DNA from: JABCPE02 sp963519075
Lineage (GTDB): Bacteria; Bacteroidota; Bacteroidia; Flavobacteriales; Weeksellaceae
DNA length: 64,000 nucleotides
Direction: 5' to 3'
NCBI GenBank assembly: GCA_963519075.1
Contig: CAUQMH010000001.1
Span: 1 to 64,000, forward strand
The translations under genes were made by a program, and so were the position numbers. Below the pieces are notes generated by a model. It was given only the letters and a program-made list of their open reading frames with translations. It made no database searches and was not told the DNA's origin. Of this stretch, positions 54,638-63,005 are shown piece by piece (position 1 is the first letter of the stretch; every line of letters starts with the position of its first letter).

Positions 54638-55531
54638 TTAAAGTTTTATCCCAACACGCATTTTTGCACTCCTTGCTCGTGAGTTATCTTCTATTTCTTC
54701 TTCCGTAGGAACTATCGCTTTTCTATATGGAAGCTCAAAAACTTTTTGATAATTTCCATACACATCTCTCTCTGGCTCCCCTTCGAACATTCCGTTTTTC
54801 AAAAATTTCTTCACCAATCTATCTTCTAAAGAATGGTATGAAATAATCACCAATCGCCCATCTTTTTTCAATACATTGGATGATTGCACCAGCATTTCTT
54901 TCAGAGCGTCCAGCTCTTGATTGACTTCTATTCTTATCGCTTGGAAAACCTGTGCAAAAAACTTATTGCTCTTGTGTGCAGGAACATACGAAAATACTTT
55001 TTTCAAATCTTCCGTGGTCTTTATATCCACTGATTTTCTTTTATTAACAATTTCCCTCGCTAGTTTTCTTGCTTCCCTCAGTTCTCCATAGTAGTAGAAA
55101 ATATCCGCCAATGCTTCCTCGTCATACTCATTCACCACCTTATAGGCATCTATGTCCTGCATTTTGTTCATCCGCATATCCAGAGGCGCATCACTCCTGA
55201 TGGAAAATCCTCTTTCCGCTTTATCAAACTGATGAGAAGAAACTCCCAAATCTCCCAAAACACCATCCACCTGAGCCACGCCATACATCAGCAGTGAATT
55301 TTCTAAAAACCTAAAATTTTGATTGATTAAAGTAAATCTAGAATCTTCTATCACATTATTTAGCGCATCAGAATCTTGGTCAAAACTAAACAGCCTGCCC
55401 TTTTCGGAAAGTCTGGACAAAATCTCACGAGAATGCCCTCCGCCACCAAAGGTAACATCCACATATACGCCATCAGGATTATTTACCAAGGCATCTACAC
55501 TTTCTGCGAGTAAAACAGGTTTATGATACAT
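54638..55531 (-). CDS. rsmH: 16S rRNA (cytosine(1402)-N4)-methyltransferase
   Basis: RsmH (MraW) methylates C1402 of 16S rRNA in the P-site. It shows the N-terminal YHKPVLLAESVDAL, the SAM-binding VDVTFGGGGHSREIL, GVLGDLGVSSHQFDKAERGFSIR, LDMRMN, and the C-terminal VISYHSLEDRLVKKFLK and NSRARSAKMRVG motifs. The 297-residue length is normal. It is the first gene of the cluster here; the mraZ gene usually found just upstream is absent. Confidence 0.97.
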   Translation of the reverse strand: MYHKPVLLAESVDALVNNPDGVYVDVTFGGGGHSREILSRLSEKGRLFSFDQDSDALNNVIEDSRFTLINQNFRFLENSLLMYGVAQVDGVLGDLGVSSHQFDKAERGFSIRSDAPLDMRMNKMQDIDAYKVVNEYDEEALADIFYYYGELREARKLAREIVNKRKSVDIKTTEDLKKVFSYVPAHKSNKFFAQVFQAIRIEVNQELDALKEMLVQSSNVLKKDGRLVIISYHSLEDRLVKKFLKNGMFEGEPERDVYGNYQKVFELPYRKAIVPTEEEIEDNSRARSAKMRVGIKL

Positions 55532-55562
55532 TTCTAACTTACTTTGATATACTATAAGTTTA

Positions 55563-55570
55563 CAAAATTA
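55563..55570 (-). promoter_or_regulatory. Promoter core of the dcw cluster
   Basis: TAATTTTG on the minus strand matches TAnnTTTG and lies about 32 bases ahead of rsmH. A TTTG sits 17 bases upstream (55591-55588), slightly closer than the usual 19-20. Confidence 0.5.
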
Positions 55571-55699
55571 TAGATATTTTTTTAAAACAAATCTAATTTT
55601 ATCTTTCATGTGGATAAGTTATATCTTATGATAAAATGATTTCGGTAGTAAATATTCATTTTTTTTGAAATAAAACCTATTTTTTACATTTTTATTTAA

Positions 55700-55707
55700 T
55701 ATCTTTG
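55700..55707 (+). promoter_or_regulatory. Promoter core of the alpha/beta hydrolase gene
   Basis: TATCTTTG matches TAnnTTTG. Its position favours the ATG at 55731 over the GTG at 55719 as the start of the next gene. Confidence 0.6.
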
Positions 55708-55730
55708 CGATTACTTTTGTGAGTATTGGT

Positions 55731-56492
55731 ATGATTTTTAAGACAAAAAAAGATAAAAAGTATCACTTCATAGAGAAAGGAGAAGGCCATCCTATGGTTC
55801 TTCTACATGGGCTTATGGGAGGACTCAGCAATTTCGAGGAAATGGCTGAATTCTTTGCTGACAAAGGCTTCAAAGTATTTGTCCCTCAGCTGCCTATCTA
55901 TGACTTACCTGTGCTAAATACCAACCTCACAGCCATCTCAAAATTTGTAGGAAAATTCATCAAACAAGAGATAGGAAAACCTGTTACTGTGGTAGGAAAC
56001 TCCATGGGAGGACATATAGGACTTATCCTTACTTTGGCTCGTCCAGAATATGTTCATTCTCTTGTTCTTACAGGAAGTTCAGGACTTTATGAGCGTTCTT
56101 TCGGAGATAGTTTCCCTAGAAAAAGCGACAAAGAATACATCAAAAGAAAAACCCAAGAAGTTTTCTACAACCCTGATGTAGCCACAGATGAACTTGTAGA
56201 TGAAGTTTTCGGTATTGTAAACGACCGAATGAAAGGCATAAAAACAGTGATGCTGGCAAGAAGTGCCATCAAACATAATATGCAGAATGAGCTGCCTAAC
56301 ATCAAGTGTCCTACCTGCATCATCTGGGGAAAACAAGACAATGTAACTCCGCCAGATGTGGCCATAGAAATGAACAGGCTGATACCTAATTCGGATCTGT
56401 TCTGGATAGACCAATGTGGGCACGCCGCAATGATGGAAAAACCAGAAGAATTTAATGGAATTCTTCACAACTGGTTAAAAGATAAAGTTTAA
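55731..56492 (+). CDS. Alpha/beta hydrolase
   Basis: This 253-residue enzyme has an alpha/beta hydrolase fold: HLLHGLMGG-type oxyanion loop (VLLHGLMGGLSNFEE), nucleophile elbow GNSMGGH with the catalytic serine near residue 90, the acid in IWGKQDNVTPPD and the histidine in QCGHAAMMEKPEEF. The substrate is unknown. The start is placed at ATG 55731 because a promoter core lies at 55700-55707; a GTG at 55719 is the alternative. It is divergent from rsmH and is followed by engB. Confidence 0.9.
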   Translation: MIFKTKKDKKYHFIEKGEGHPMVLLHGLMGGLSNFEEMAEFFADKGFKVFVPQLPIYDLPVLNTNLTAISKFVGKFIKQEIGKPVTVVGNSMGGHIGLILTLARPEYVHSLVLTGSSGLYERSFGDSFPRKSDKEYIKRKTQEVFYNPDVATDELVDEVFGIVNDRMKGIKTVMLARSAIKHNMQNELPNIKCPTCIIWGKQDNVTPPDVAIEMNRLIPNSDLFWIDQCGHAAMMEKPEEFNGILHNWLKDKV

Positions 56493-56493
56493 C

Positions 56494-56524
56494 AAATGGA
56501 AGTTAGTTACTAGCTTCCATTTTT
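56494..56524 (+). terminator. Terminator after the alpha/beta hydrolase gene
   Basis: A 9-bp stem (56494-56502 with 56514-56522) is followed by T residues. It lies between the hydrolase stop and engB. Confidence 0.7.
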
Positions 56525-56542
56525 CAAATACAAAATTTAGAA

Positions 56543-57151
56543 ATGAAAATAAAATCTGTTTCCTTCGTAAAAAGCAGCCAAAAATGGCAGGACTGCCCAG
56601 AGCCGAACCTCCCAGAATACGCTTTCATCGGGCGGAGTAATGTAGGAAAATCCTCTCTGATAAACGCCCTGATGAACCAAAAAGACTTGGCTAAAACTTC
56701 GCAGACACCAGGGAAAACACAGCTTATCAATCATTTTTTAGTCAATGAAGAATGGTATCTTACCGATCTTCCCGGCTACGGCTACGCAAGAGTTTCCAAA
56801 TCACAGAGAAAAGATTTTGAAAAGCTGATTACGAACTATATTCTCAACAGAGAAAACCTCGTTCATTTGTTTGTTTTGGTGGATATCCGCCACCTGCCAC
56901 AGAAGATAGATTTGGAATTTATAGAGTGGTGCGGAGAAAACCAAATTTCTTTTTCCATCATCTTCACTAAATCAGACAAGATGAAAACCCAAGCTGCCGC
57001 AGAAAAAAGCGTCGCGGAATACAAGAAAATTCTTTTAGAAACTTGGGAAGAACTACCCAATATTTTTGTCACTTCAGCAGAGAAAAAACTGGGCGGAGAG
57101 CAGATTTTGGATTTCATAGAAGAAACCAACAAAATCATTTCTGCTAAATGA
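56543..57151 (+). CDS. engB: Ribosome biogenesis GTP-binding protein YihA/YsxC
   Basis: This essential GTPase acts in 50S subunit assembly. G1 is GRSNVGKSSLINAL, the G2 region reads TSQTPGKTQLINHF, G3 is LTDLPGYGYARVS and G4 is FTKSDKMK. At 202 residues it has normal length. The start lies just beyond a terminator, and the stop overlaps the next small gene (ATGA), so the two are coupled. Confidence 0.96.
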   Translation: MKIKSVSFVKSSQKWQDCPEPNLPEYAFIGRSNVGKSSLINALMNQKDLAKTSQTPGKTQLINHFLVNEEWYLTDLPGYGYARVSKSQRKDFEKLITNYILNRENLVHLFVLVDIRHLPQKIDLEFIEWCGENQISFSIIFTKSDKMKTQAAAEKSVAEYKKILLETWEELPNIFVTSAEKKLGGEQILDFIEETNKIISAK

Positions 57152-57354
57152 AATTCATAGAAATTCTTTATTGGCTGTTGATTGCTTTATGCCCAATAAT
57201 AGCGACCAGTATTATCAGTTTCTTCATATGGAACTTATCCGAGTCTTTATTATGGTGCATCATTACTGAAGGATGTGGGATTTTAGCGGGAATATATTTA
57301 GCAGAATACATTAGGAAAAAATATGGTTGTTCTATAATTTCTACTCCAAACTAA
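57148..57354 (+). CDS. Small two-helix membrane protein
   Basis: The 68-residue protein has two hydrophobic segments (about 7-28 and 33-53) and a short basic tail with cysteine. It is coupled to engB by a four-base overlap, the main argument that it is real. No family recognised. Confidence 0.55.
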   Translation: MKFIEILYWLLIALCPIIATSIISFFIWNLSESLLWCIITEGCGILAGIYLAEYIRKKYGCSIISTPN

Positions 57355-57382
57355 TGAACACCTCAGATTTAGATGAAAAACC

Positions 57383-57685
57383 ATGAAAAATAAAAAATTA
57401 TTACTTCTATCTTTTAGCATAAATCTAGTATATGTACTACTAGGGACTATGGTTGTACTCGTAAGTTTCCCTAAATTCCAAACATTTGGCTTCAGCCACG
57501 AACACCCTCTTTGGTTGCCTTTGGTTATTTTTACCTTACCTGTGAATATACTTTTATTTGGTTTAGCAATGGTAGATTTATCTTTTTCTTCGATTTTTAT
57601 ACTACAAACCATTGTATTTCTAGTTTGTTGGGGAATAATTCATCTAATGATAAAAATATTATTAAGTATTAGAAATAAAACATAA
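57383..57685 (+). CDS. Small three-helix membrane protein
   Basis: The 100-residue protein starts with MKNKK and contains three hydrophobic segments (about 6-28, 43-62 and 69-93) separated by short loops, ending in a basic tail. No family is recognised. It follows the previous small membrane protein by 28 bases and probably belongs to the engB unit. No clear terminator follows. Confidence 0.55.
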   Translation: MKNKKLLLLSFSINLVYVLLGTMVVLVSFPKFQTFGFSHEHPLWLPLVIFTLPVNILLFGLAMVDLSFSSIFILQTIVFLVCWGIIHLMIKILLSIRNKT

Positions 57686-57707
57686 GTATTTTTATTCTCT
57701 ATTTCTT

Positions 57708-58400
57708 CTAAAAAACATGAAAATCTCTCGTAAGTTGCAGATATTCATCTGAGTAGCACCGTGGTGAAACTTCTAAAACAAGCTCTTCCTCCTGAAGCTC
57801 TCCCTCACAAAAAGAAAACTCCAGCACACAGCGTTTTGCTTCTGCTTGTGGAGTGCCGCGAACAACTACTCTTCGCCTAAGTTTCAGTGCAAAATCTGCA
57901 CATTTTTCTATAAAAAAAGCCTCCGATGATTTTGGGATAATCACCGAAAACAATCCATTTTCCGAAAGTAATGCCGAAGAATTCTGTATCAACTGTTCAA
58001 AATTAAGTTCCACCTGCTGCCGCGCCAAAATATCTTTTTGAGAGGAATCCATCTGCTCAAAATAAGGCGGATTGGAGAGAATTAAATCAAATTTTTCTTC
58101 AAAAATATAGTTTTTAAAATCAAAAAGTTGGGTTCTAAGTCTGTCTTTAAATGGTGAATTGCTAAAATTCTGTCCTGCCAGCTCTACCGCTTTTTCATTG
58201 ATATCAATCACTAAAATCTCGGCTTTGGGATTTCGCTGTGCAGTCATCAAAGAAATCAGCCCTGTTCCTGTGCCCACTTCCAGCACCCTGATAGCCGCCT
58301 CACAAGACGCCAAAGCACCAAGCAAAACACCATCTGTTCCCACCCGAAACACATTTTTGTCCTGCAAAATGCTGAATTGTTTAAAATGGAAAGGTTTCAT
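57708..58400 (-). CDS. trmN6: tRNA1(Val) (adenine(37)-N6)-methyltransferase
   Basis: This SAM-dependent methyltransferase of the TrmN6/YfiC type has MKPFHFKQFSI at the N-terminus and GTDGVLLGALA, then the SAM site LEVGTGTGLISLMTAQ and the catalytic NPPYF motif that marks N6-adenine or N5-glutamine methylases. The start at 58400 is chosen because its ATG overlaps the upstream stop (ATGA) and gives the family N-terminus; a longer start at 58412 is less likely. It is 230 residues long. Confidence 0.9.
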   Translation of the reverse strand: MKPFHFKQFSILQDKNVFRVGTDGVLLGALASCEAAIRVLEVGTGTGLISLMTAQRNPKAEILVIDINEKAVELAGQNFSNSPFKDRLRTQLFDFKNYIFEEKFDLILSNPPYFEQMDSSQKDILARQQVELNFEQLIQNSSALLSENGLFSVIIPKSSEAFFIEKCADFALKLRRRVVVRGTPQAEAKRCVLEFSFCEGELQEEELVLEVSPRCYSDEYLQLTRDFHVF

Positions 58401-59155
58401 CCTTTGAACCATTTAGAATATTTCATAAAACCATTTACCGCCCATAGACAAGTGTAATACAAGGATTTCACCACCGAAAATCCCATAAACTCTCTATAAA
58501 CCAAATATTGGTCTTTTATGATATCTTTTTTCTTTCGGGAAACACTGCCTTCGCGCATTCTGTATTTAGCCAAAGTCTCGCAGAGAGGCTTTCCTACAGG
58601 GATTTTCTTTAACAAATTCAGCCACATTACATGGTCTTCCCTCTTGCTTCCTATCGGGAAAAAGAATTTTCCCACCCGCTGACTGTCATACATGGACGAT
58701 AGCAGAGAAAGGCGACAAGTTTTCAATAAATTATCAAAAGTGACCTCTATATCTGCCTGAAAATCTTTGAGGATGGGAACTAAATGTTCATCACATCGGG
58801 CATAGCTGGAATAAGCTAACTCAGCTTTATTTTCTTCCATAAAACCTATCATTCGTTCCAAAAACAAAGGCTCCCAATAATCATCACTATCCAAAAAAGT
58901 AATATATCTTCCCAACACTCTTTCAAGACTTTTGTTCCGTGCGTTTCCTGCGCCGCCATTTTGTTCGAGGACTTGCAGTTTTATTCTTGGGTCGTTATAT
59001 TTTCTGATGATTTCAGCGGTATTATCACTTGATTTATCGTCAGTAATCAGCCACTCCCAATCCTGAAAAGTCTGAGCAAGGACAGACTTTATGGTCTCTT
59101 CTATAAACTCAGAAGAGTTGTAGCACGGAGTAATGATGGAAACTTTCGGTGTCAT
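58397..59155 (-). CDS. Family 2 glycosyltransferase
   Basis: This is a GT-A glycosyltransferase with VSIITPCYNSSEFIEETIKSVLAQ, the nucleotide-binding ITDDKSSDNT, GGAGNARNKSL and the metal-binding FLDSDDYW (DxD). The 252 residues include no clear membrane helices, though the C-terminus has an aromatic stretch. Target unknown. It starts one base after the nth stop and overlaps trmN6, making a three-gene unit of unrelated functions. Confidence 0.88.
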   Translation of the reverse strand: MTPKVSIITPCYNSSEFIEETIKSVLAQTFQDWEWLITDDKSSDNTAEIIRKYNDPRIKLQVLEQNGGAGNARNKSLERVLGRYITFLDSDDYWEPLFLERMIGFMEENKAELAYSSYARCDEHLVPILKDFQADIEVTFDNLLKTCRLSLLSSMYDSQRVGKFFFPIGSKREDHVMWLNLLKKIPVGKPLCETLAKYRMREGSVSRKKKDIIKDQYLVYREFMGFSVVKSLYYTCLWAVNGFMKYSKWFKG

Positions 59156-59779
59156 TTATTTTTCAAACATTTGTCTTGTGATAAAATCTTTTTCTAAACT
59201 CCAGTTCCTTGCTGGAGAATATTCTCTTCCGTAGGAAATAATCTGCAGATGTAGTTTATTCCAATCTTTCTGAGGGAAAAGTTTTTTGGCATCGGCTTCG
59301 GTTTGGATTACATTTTTGCCTTCTGTCAATTTCCAAAGTTTCATCAGCCGATGAATATGCGTATCCACAGGAAACGCTGGGAAACCAAACCACTGGCTCA
59401 TCACCACAGAGGCGGTTTTGTGCCCTACACCTGGAAGTTTTTCTAATTCCTCGAAAGTCTGCGGCACCACGCCTTCATAATCACTGAGCAGCATTTCTGC
59501 CATGCCTTTTAGGTTTTTGGCTTTGGTGTTAGACAGACCTATTTCTTTTATTAAATCCTTTATTTCTGCTACTTCCAGCCTTGCCATGGCTTGTGGCGTT
59601 CCTGCAACTCGGAAAAGCTCAGGAGTGATTTCGTTCACTTTTTTATCCGTAGTCTGCGCCGAAAGAGCCACCGCCACCAACAGCGTATAGGCATCTGTAT
59701 GGTGCAGGAAAATAGGAACTGTGGGATAGAGTTTGTCCAGCTCTTTTCTCACAAAATCGGCTCTTTGTTTTTTAGTCAT
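59156..59779 (-). CDS. nth: Endonuclease III homologue without iron-sulfur cysteines
   Basis: This base-excision repair glycosylase/AP lyase shows the helix-hairpin-helix LPGVGHKTASVV with the catalytic lysine, and the following VDTHIHRLMKLW with the catalytic aspartate. Classical Nth ends in a Cys-x6-Cys-x2-Cys-x5-Cys loop holding a 4Fe-4S cluster. Here the equivalent tail (ISYGREYSPARNWSLEKD) has none, and the whole protein lacks cysteine. The ATG at 59779 is preferred to one at 59800, because a TATTTTTG promoter core lies at 59805-59798. Confidence 0.92.
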   Translation of the reverse strand: MTKKQRADFVRKELDKLYPTVPIFLHHTDAYTLLVAVALSAQTTDKKVNEITPELFRVAGTPQAMARLEVAEIKDLIKEIGLSNTKAKNLKGMAEMLLSDYEGVVPQTFEELEKLPGVGHKTASVVMSQWFGFPAFPVDTHIHRLMKLWKLTEGKNVIQTEADAKKLFPQKDWNKLHLQIISYGREYSPARNWSLEKDFITRQMFEK

Positions 59780-59797
59780 TCTCAAAATGATTTGTGG

Positions 59798-59805
59798 CAA
59801 AAATA
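59798..59805 (-). promoter_or_regulatory. Promoter core of the nth-glycosyltransferase-trmN6 unit
   Basis: TATTTTTG on the minus strand matches TAnnTTTG, 18 bases ahead of the chosen nth ATG. Confidence 0.5.
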
Positions 59806-59860
59806 ATGAAATAATAACATTTTTTTAATAAAAAATAATATTTCTATTGTAGAAATTTCC

Positions 59861-59868
59861 TATATTTG
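59861..59868 (+). promoter_or_regulatory. Promoter core of nikR
   Basis: TATATTTG matches TAnnTTTG, 26 bases ahead of the nikR ATG. I saw no clear dyad that would serve as a NikR operator. Confidence 0.55.
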
Positions 59869-59894
59869 TTATAGTTTTTTTAATACTATTAACT

Positions 59895-60296
59895 ATGGGT
59901 ATTGTTCGTTTTGGTGTTTCTCTAGAAGAAGACCTTTTGGAAGCATTAGATAAATATGCTGAGGAGAATTTGTTTAAAAATCGTTCTCAAGCCATCAGAT
60001 ATCTGATTAACAAGAGTTTAGTCTCAGAAAAATGGGACAATGATGCCATAGTGGCGGGCTCTATCACTTTGGTGTTTGACCACCATAGAAGGGAATTGGT
60101 GAATAAACTGACCAACATCCAGCATAGATATCATGACAATATTTTGTCTTCTCTGCACTTCCATTTGGAGCATGATTTGTGCATGGAGATTATCGCTGTG
60201 AAAGGAAAATCTTCTACTTTGATAGAACTTGCCAACAGTCTAATTTCTGTGAAAGGAATAGAGCATGGAAAACTTACAGCTACAAAAGCTGATTAG
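59895..60296 (+). CDS. nikR: NikR-type nickel-responsive transcriptional regulator
   Basis: The protein has an N-terminal ribbon-helix-helix DNA-binding domain (residues 1-45, RFGVSLEEDLLEALDKYA) and a C-terminal ACT-like metal-sensing domain. The four nickel ligands of E. coli NikR (His76, His87, His89, Cys95) align with His77, His88, His90 and Cys96, in HRYHDNILSSLHFHLEHDLC. At 133 residues it has the family length. No nickel transporter, urease or hydrogenase lies nearby, so its targets are elsewhere in the genome. It is monocistronic, ending at a terminator. Confidence 0.94.
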   Translation: MGIVRFGVSLEEDLLEALDKYAEENLFKNRSQAIRYLINKSLVSEKWDNDAIVAGSITLVFDHHRRELVNKLTNIQHRYHDNILSSLHFHLEHDLCMEIIAVKGKSSTLIELANSLISVKGIEHGKLTATKAD

Positions 60297-60314
60297 TAAA
60301 ATATTTTAAACATA

Positions 60315-60346
60315 AAAAAGCAGAAACATAAATTTCTGCTTTTTCA
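60315..60346. terminator. Terminator between nikR and the Spy-like gene
   Basis: A 12-bp perfect stem (60315-60326 with 60333-60344) with A and T runs serves both convergent genes. Confidence 0.85.
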
Positions 60347-60349
60347 TTT

Positions 60350-60715
60350 TTAATTTCCTTTTATTTCTGGCTGTTCCATAGGTGGCGGAGGCGGCATTCT
60401 CCTTTCATCCTTTTTCTTTGAGTGGCTGGATTGCCATTTTTCATACTGTTCAGGCGTCAGGATTTTTTTGAGTTTTCGCTGGTGCTTCTCATGAAGTTTT
60501 TCCTTGTCCGCTCTGTGCTCTTTGTGGAGTTCTTCCAGCTGTTTTGTTTGTTTTTCAGAAAGATTGAGTTCTTCTAATCTTTTTGCTCTGTCTTCTTTTC
60601 CTTTTTCCATTTTTCTTTGTTCTGGACGATAGCAGCCATGTTCCTTCGGAGCTTCTTGTGCTGATGCAAATCCAAATGCTCCGACTAGTGCTAAACTTAA
60701 AACTAATTTTTTCAT
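60350..60715 (-). CDS. Small periplasmic Spy/CpxP-like protein
   Basis: The 121-residue protein has a signal peptide (MKKLVLSLALVGAFGFASAQ, cleavage after SAQ). A highly charged helical region follows, with two LTxxQ-like motifs: LNLSEKQTKQLEEL and ILTPEQYEKW. That pattern is shared with Spy/CpxP periplasmic chaperone-like proteins of the envelope stress response. The tail is Pro-rich (MPPPPPMEQP). The ATG at 60715 is preferred to one at 60724 because it begins the signal peptide. Specific function is unknown. Confidence 0.75.
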   Translation of the reverse strand: MKKLVLSLALVGAFGFASAQEAPKEHGCYRPEQRKMEKGKEDRAKRLEELNLSEKQTKQLEELHKEHRADKEKLHEKHQRKLKKILTPEQYEKWQSSHSKKKDERRMPPPPPMEQPEIKGN

Positions 60716-60828
60716 AATGTTCAAATTTTTACGATTTTCTATTTGTTGGATTCGTTTTTCTAGTCAAGGTTAAGTCCGTGAAAGTTAAACTTCTATTAAG
60801 TTTTCTTAAATTTCTTCTAAAGAATCAC

Positions 60829-60836
60829 TATCTTTG
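60829..60836 (+). promoter_or_regulatory. Promoter core of the peptidase-transporter pair
   Basis: TATCTTTG matches TAnnTTTG, 25 bases ahead of the peptidase ATG. Confidence 0.6.
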
Positions 60837-60861
60837 GGCAACTTTCTAAAATTTATCTAAA

Positions 60862-63003
60862 ATGAAGATTTTATATCAAAAACTAATCTCTTGTGTCGTT
60901 TTTAGTGTTTTTATACTGAACTCCGCTCAGGAAATCACTTTAAATAAAATACACTCAGGGTATTACAGAACCGAGTTTATCTATGGGATAAACTCCATGA
61001 ACAATGGAGAACACTACACCGTTTTGGAAAAAGATGGAATCATAAAATATTCCTACAAAACAGGAAAAAAAATAGAAACCATCTTAGAGGCTAAGATACA
61101 GGACTATACATTTTCTCACGATGAAAGCAAAGTACTGGTTCTGAACGAACAACAGCCCATCTACCGCCATTCTTTCTTAGGAAAATACCATGTAGTAAAT
61201 CTAAATAAAAATGGAAAAATAACTGCCCTAAACAACGGAAACTGGGTTCAGGAACCTAAATTCTCTCCTGATGGAAGATTCGTTGCTTTTATCTCTGGAA
61301 ATAATCTTTATTACCAAGATCTCAGCTCTGAAAAAATCACCCAAATCACTTTCGATGGTGAGAAAAATAAAATCATCAACGGACTGGCAGACTGGGTGTA
61401 TGAGGAGGAATTCGGGCATGCAGATATGTACCAATGGACAAAAAACAGCGAAAGTCTGGTTTTTGTGAAATTTGATGAAAGCCAAGTAAAAGAAATGAAC
61501 ATGCAGGTTTTCAATGGAAATCTGTATCCGCAGGATTTTCGTTTCAAATATCCGAAAGCAGGAGAAGAAAACTCAAAAGTTTCGGTATACGCCTATGATT
61601 TAAAATTGAATAAATCCACGCAAATCAATCTTACTAACTTTGAAACTTATTATATTCCACAGGTTTTCCAGACTGCGCTGCCAAATGAAATTGCGATAGC
61701 GACTTCCAACAGACATCAGAACAAACTGGAAATCATCAAGATAAATACTAAAAACTATTCTACCAAGAAAATCCTGACCGAAACGGATGCTGCTTGGATA
61801 GAAACGGACAATCTTTCTTTGGAATTTTTGGAGGATAATTCTTTCCTTTGGGCTTCGGAAAGAGATGGTTTCAGACATTTTTATTGGTACACGCCTGATG
61901 GAAAACTCAAAAAACAAATCACCAAAGGCAACTGGGAAATTACCGACTACTATGGTTTTAACCCAAAAAATTCTGAAATCTTGGTGCAGACTACCGAAAA
62001 AGGCAGCACCAACAGAGTGGTGAGCAAAATAAACATCAAAACAGGGAAAAAGCAGATAGTTTCTGAATTAAATGGAACTAATAATGCTGATTTCAGCAAA
62101 TCTTTCCAATATTTTATCAACACGCATTCTTCTGCAGAACAGCCGAATACTTACACTTTGAGGGATTTTAACGGCAAAACTCTGCGAGAATTACAGAATA
62201 ATAATTCAGCGCTTAAAAAACTGCAATCAGATGGTTTCGTAAACAAAGAATTTTTCCAAATTCCAAACAAAAACGGCGACCAGATGAACGCTTGGATGAT
62301 AAAACCCAAAGACTTCTCGCCAAACAAGAAATATCCTGTGCTGATGTACCAGTATTCTGGGCCTGGCTCACAACAGGTAAGCAATGTTTGGGATGGCAGA
62401 AACACAATTTGGTTTAACCTTTTGGCTCAAAAAGGATACATTGTGCTTTGTGTAGATGGGCGAGGAACAGGCTATCGTGGAACGAAGTATAAAAAAGCTA
62501 CTTACAAGAATTTAGGAAAATACGAGATAGAAGACCAAATCGCTGCTGCACAGTGGATTGGCTCACAGAGCTTTGTAGATGCTGGGCGAATTGGGATATT
62601 CGGATGGAGTTTCGGAGGATATATGGCAAGTCTGGCAATGACCAAAGGAGCAGATATTTTCAAGGTAGGAATCGCTGTGGCACCAGTAACCACTTGGCGT
62701 TATTACGATACTATCTATACTGAAAGATATCTGCAAACTCCACAAGAAAACCCACAAGGATACGACGAAAACTCGCCTATCAATTTTGCTGGTCTAATGA
62801 AAGGGAAATACCTGCTAATCCATGGAACAGCAGATGACAATGTCCACTATCAAAATGCAATAGAAATGGCGGAGGCTCTTATTCAGAAAAACAAAGAGTT
62901 TGAGTTCATGACCTATCCAGACAAAAACCATGGAATTTATGGTGGAAACACAAGACTACATCTACACCAAAAGATGACAGATTTTATTCTAAATAATCTA
63001 TAA
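60862..63003 (+). CDS. Dipeptidyl peptidase IV-type serine peptidase (family S9)
   Basis: This exported prolyl-oligopeptidase-family enzyme removes dipeptides, usually X-Pro, from peptide N-termini. A signal peptide (residues 1-21) is followed by the beta-propeller (DPPIV_N), including the GLADWVYEEEF motif whose Glu-Glu pair binds the substrate N-terminus in DPP4. The C-terminal catalytic domain carries Ser583 in GWSFGGY, Asp658 in HGTADDNVH and His690 in DKNHGIYGG. It is 713 residues, normal length. The next gene, 2 bases on, is a peptide transporter. Confidence 0.95.
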   Translation: MKILYQKLISCVVFSVFILNSAQEITLNKIHSGYYRTEFIYGINSMNNGEHYTVLEKDGIIKYSYKTGKKIETILEAKIQDYTFSHDESKVLVLNEQQPIYRHSFLGKYHVVNLNKNGKITALNNGNWVQEPKFSPDGRFVAFISGNNLYYQDLSSEKITQITFDGEKNKIINGLADWVYEEEFGHADMYQWTKNSESLVFVKFDESQVKEMNMQVFNGNLYPQDFRFKYPKAGEENSKVSVYAYDLKLNKSTQINLTNFETYYIPQVFQTALPNEIAIATSNRHQNKLEIIKINTKNYSTKKILTETDAAWIETDNLSLEFLEDNSFLWASERDGFRHFYWYTPDGKLKKQITKGNWEITDYYGFNPKNSEILVQTTEKGSTNRVVSKINIKTGKKQIVSELNGTNNADFSKSFQYFINTHSSAEQPNTYTLRDFNGKTLRELQNNNSALKKLQSDGFVNKEFFQIPNKNGDQMNAWMIKPKDFSPNKKYPVLMYQYSGPGSQQVSNVWDGRNTIWFNLLAQKGYIVLCVDGRGTGYRGTKYKKATYKNLGKYEIEDQIAAAQWIGSQSFVDAGRIGIFGWSFGGYMASLAMTKGADIFKVGIAVAPVTTWRYYDTIYTERYLQTPQENPQGYDENSPINFAGLMKGKYLLIHGTADDNVHYQNAIEMAEALIQKNKEFEFMTYPDKNHGIYGGNTRLHLHQKMTDFILNNL

Positions 63004-63005
63004 TT

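Noticed and set aside
59841..59880. NikR autoregulatory operator near the nikR promoter
   Set aside because: The CTAT/ATAG ends look dyad-like but the inner bases do not pair, so no operator is claimed.
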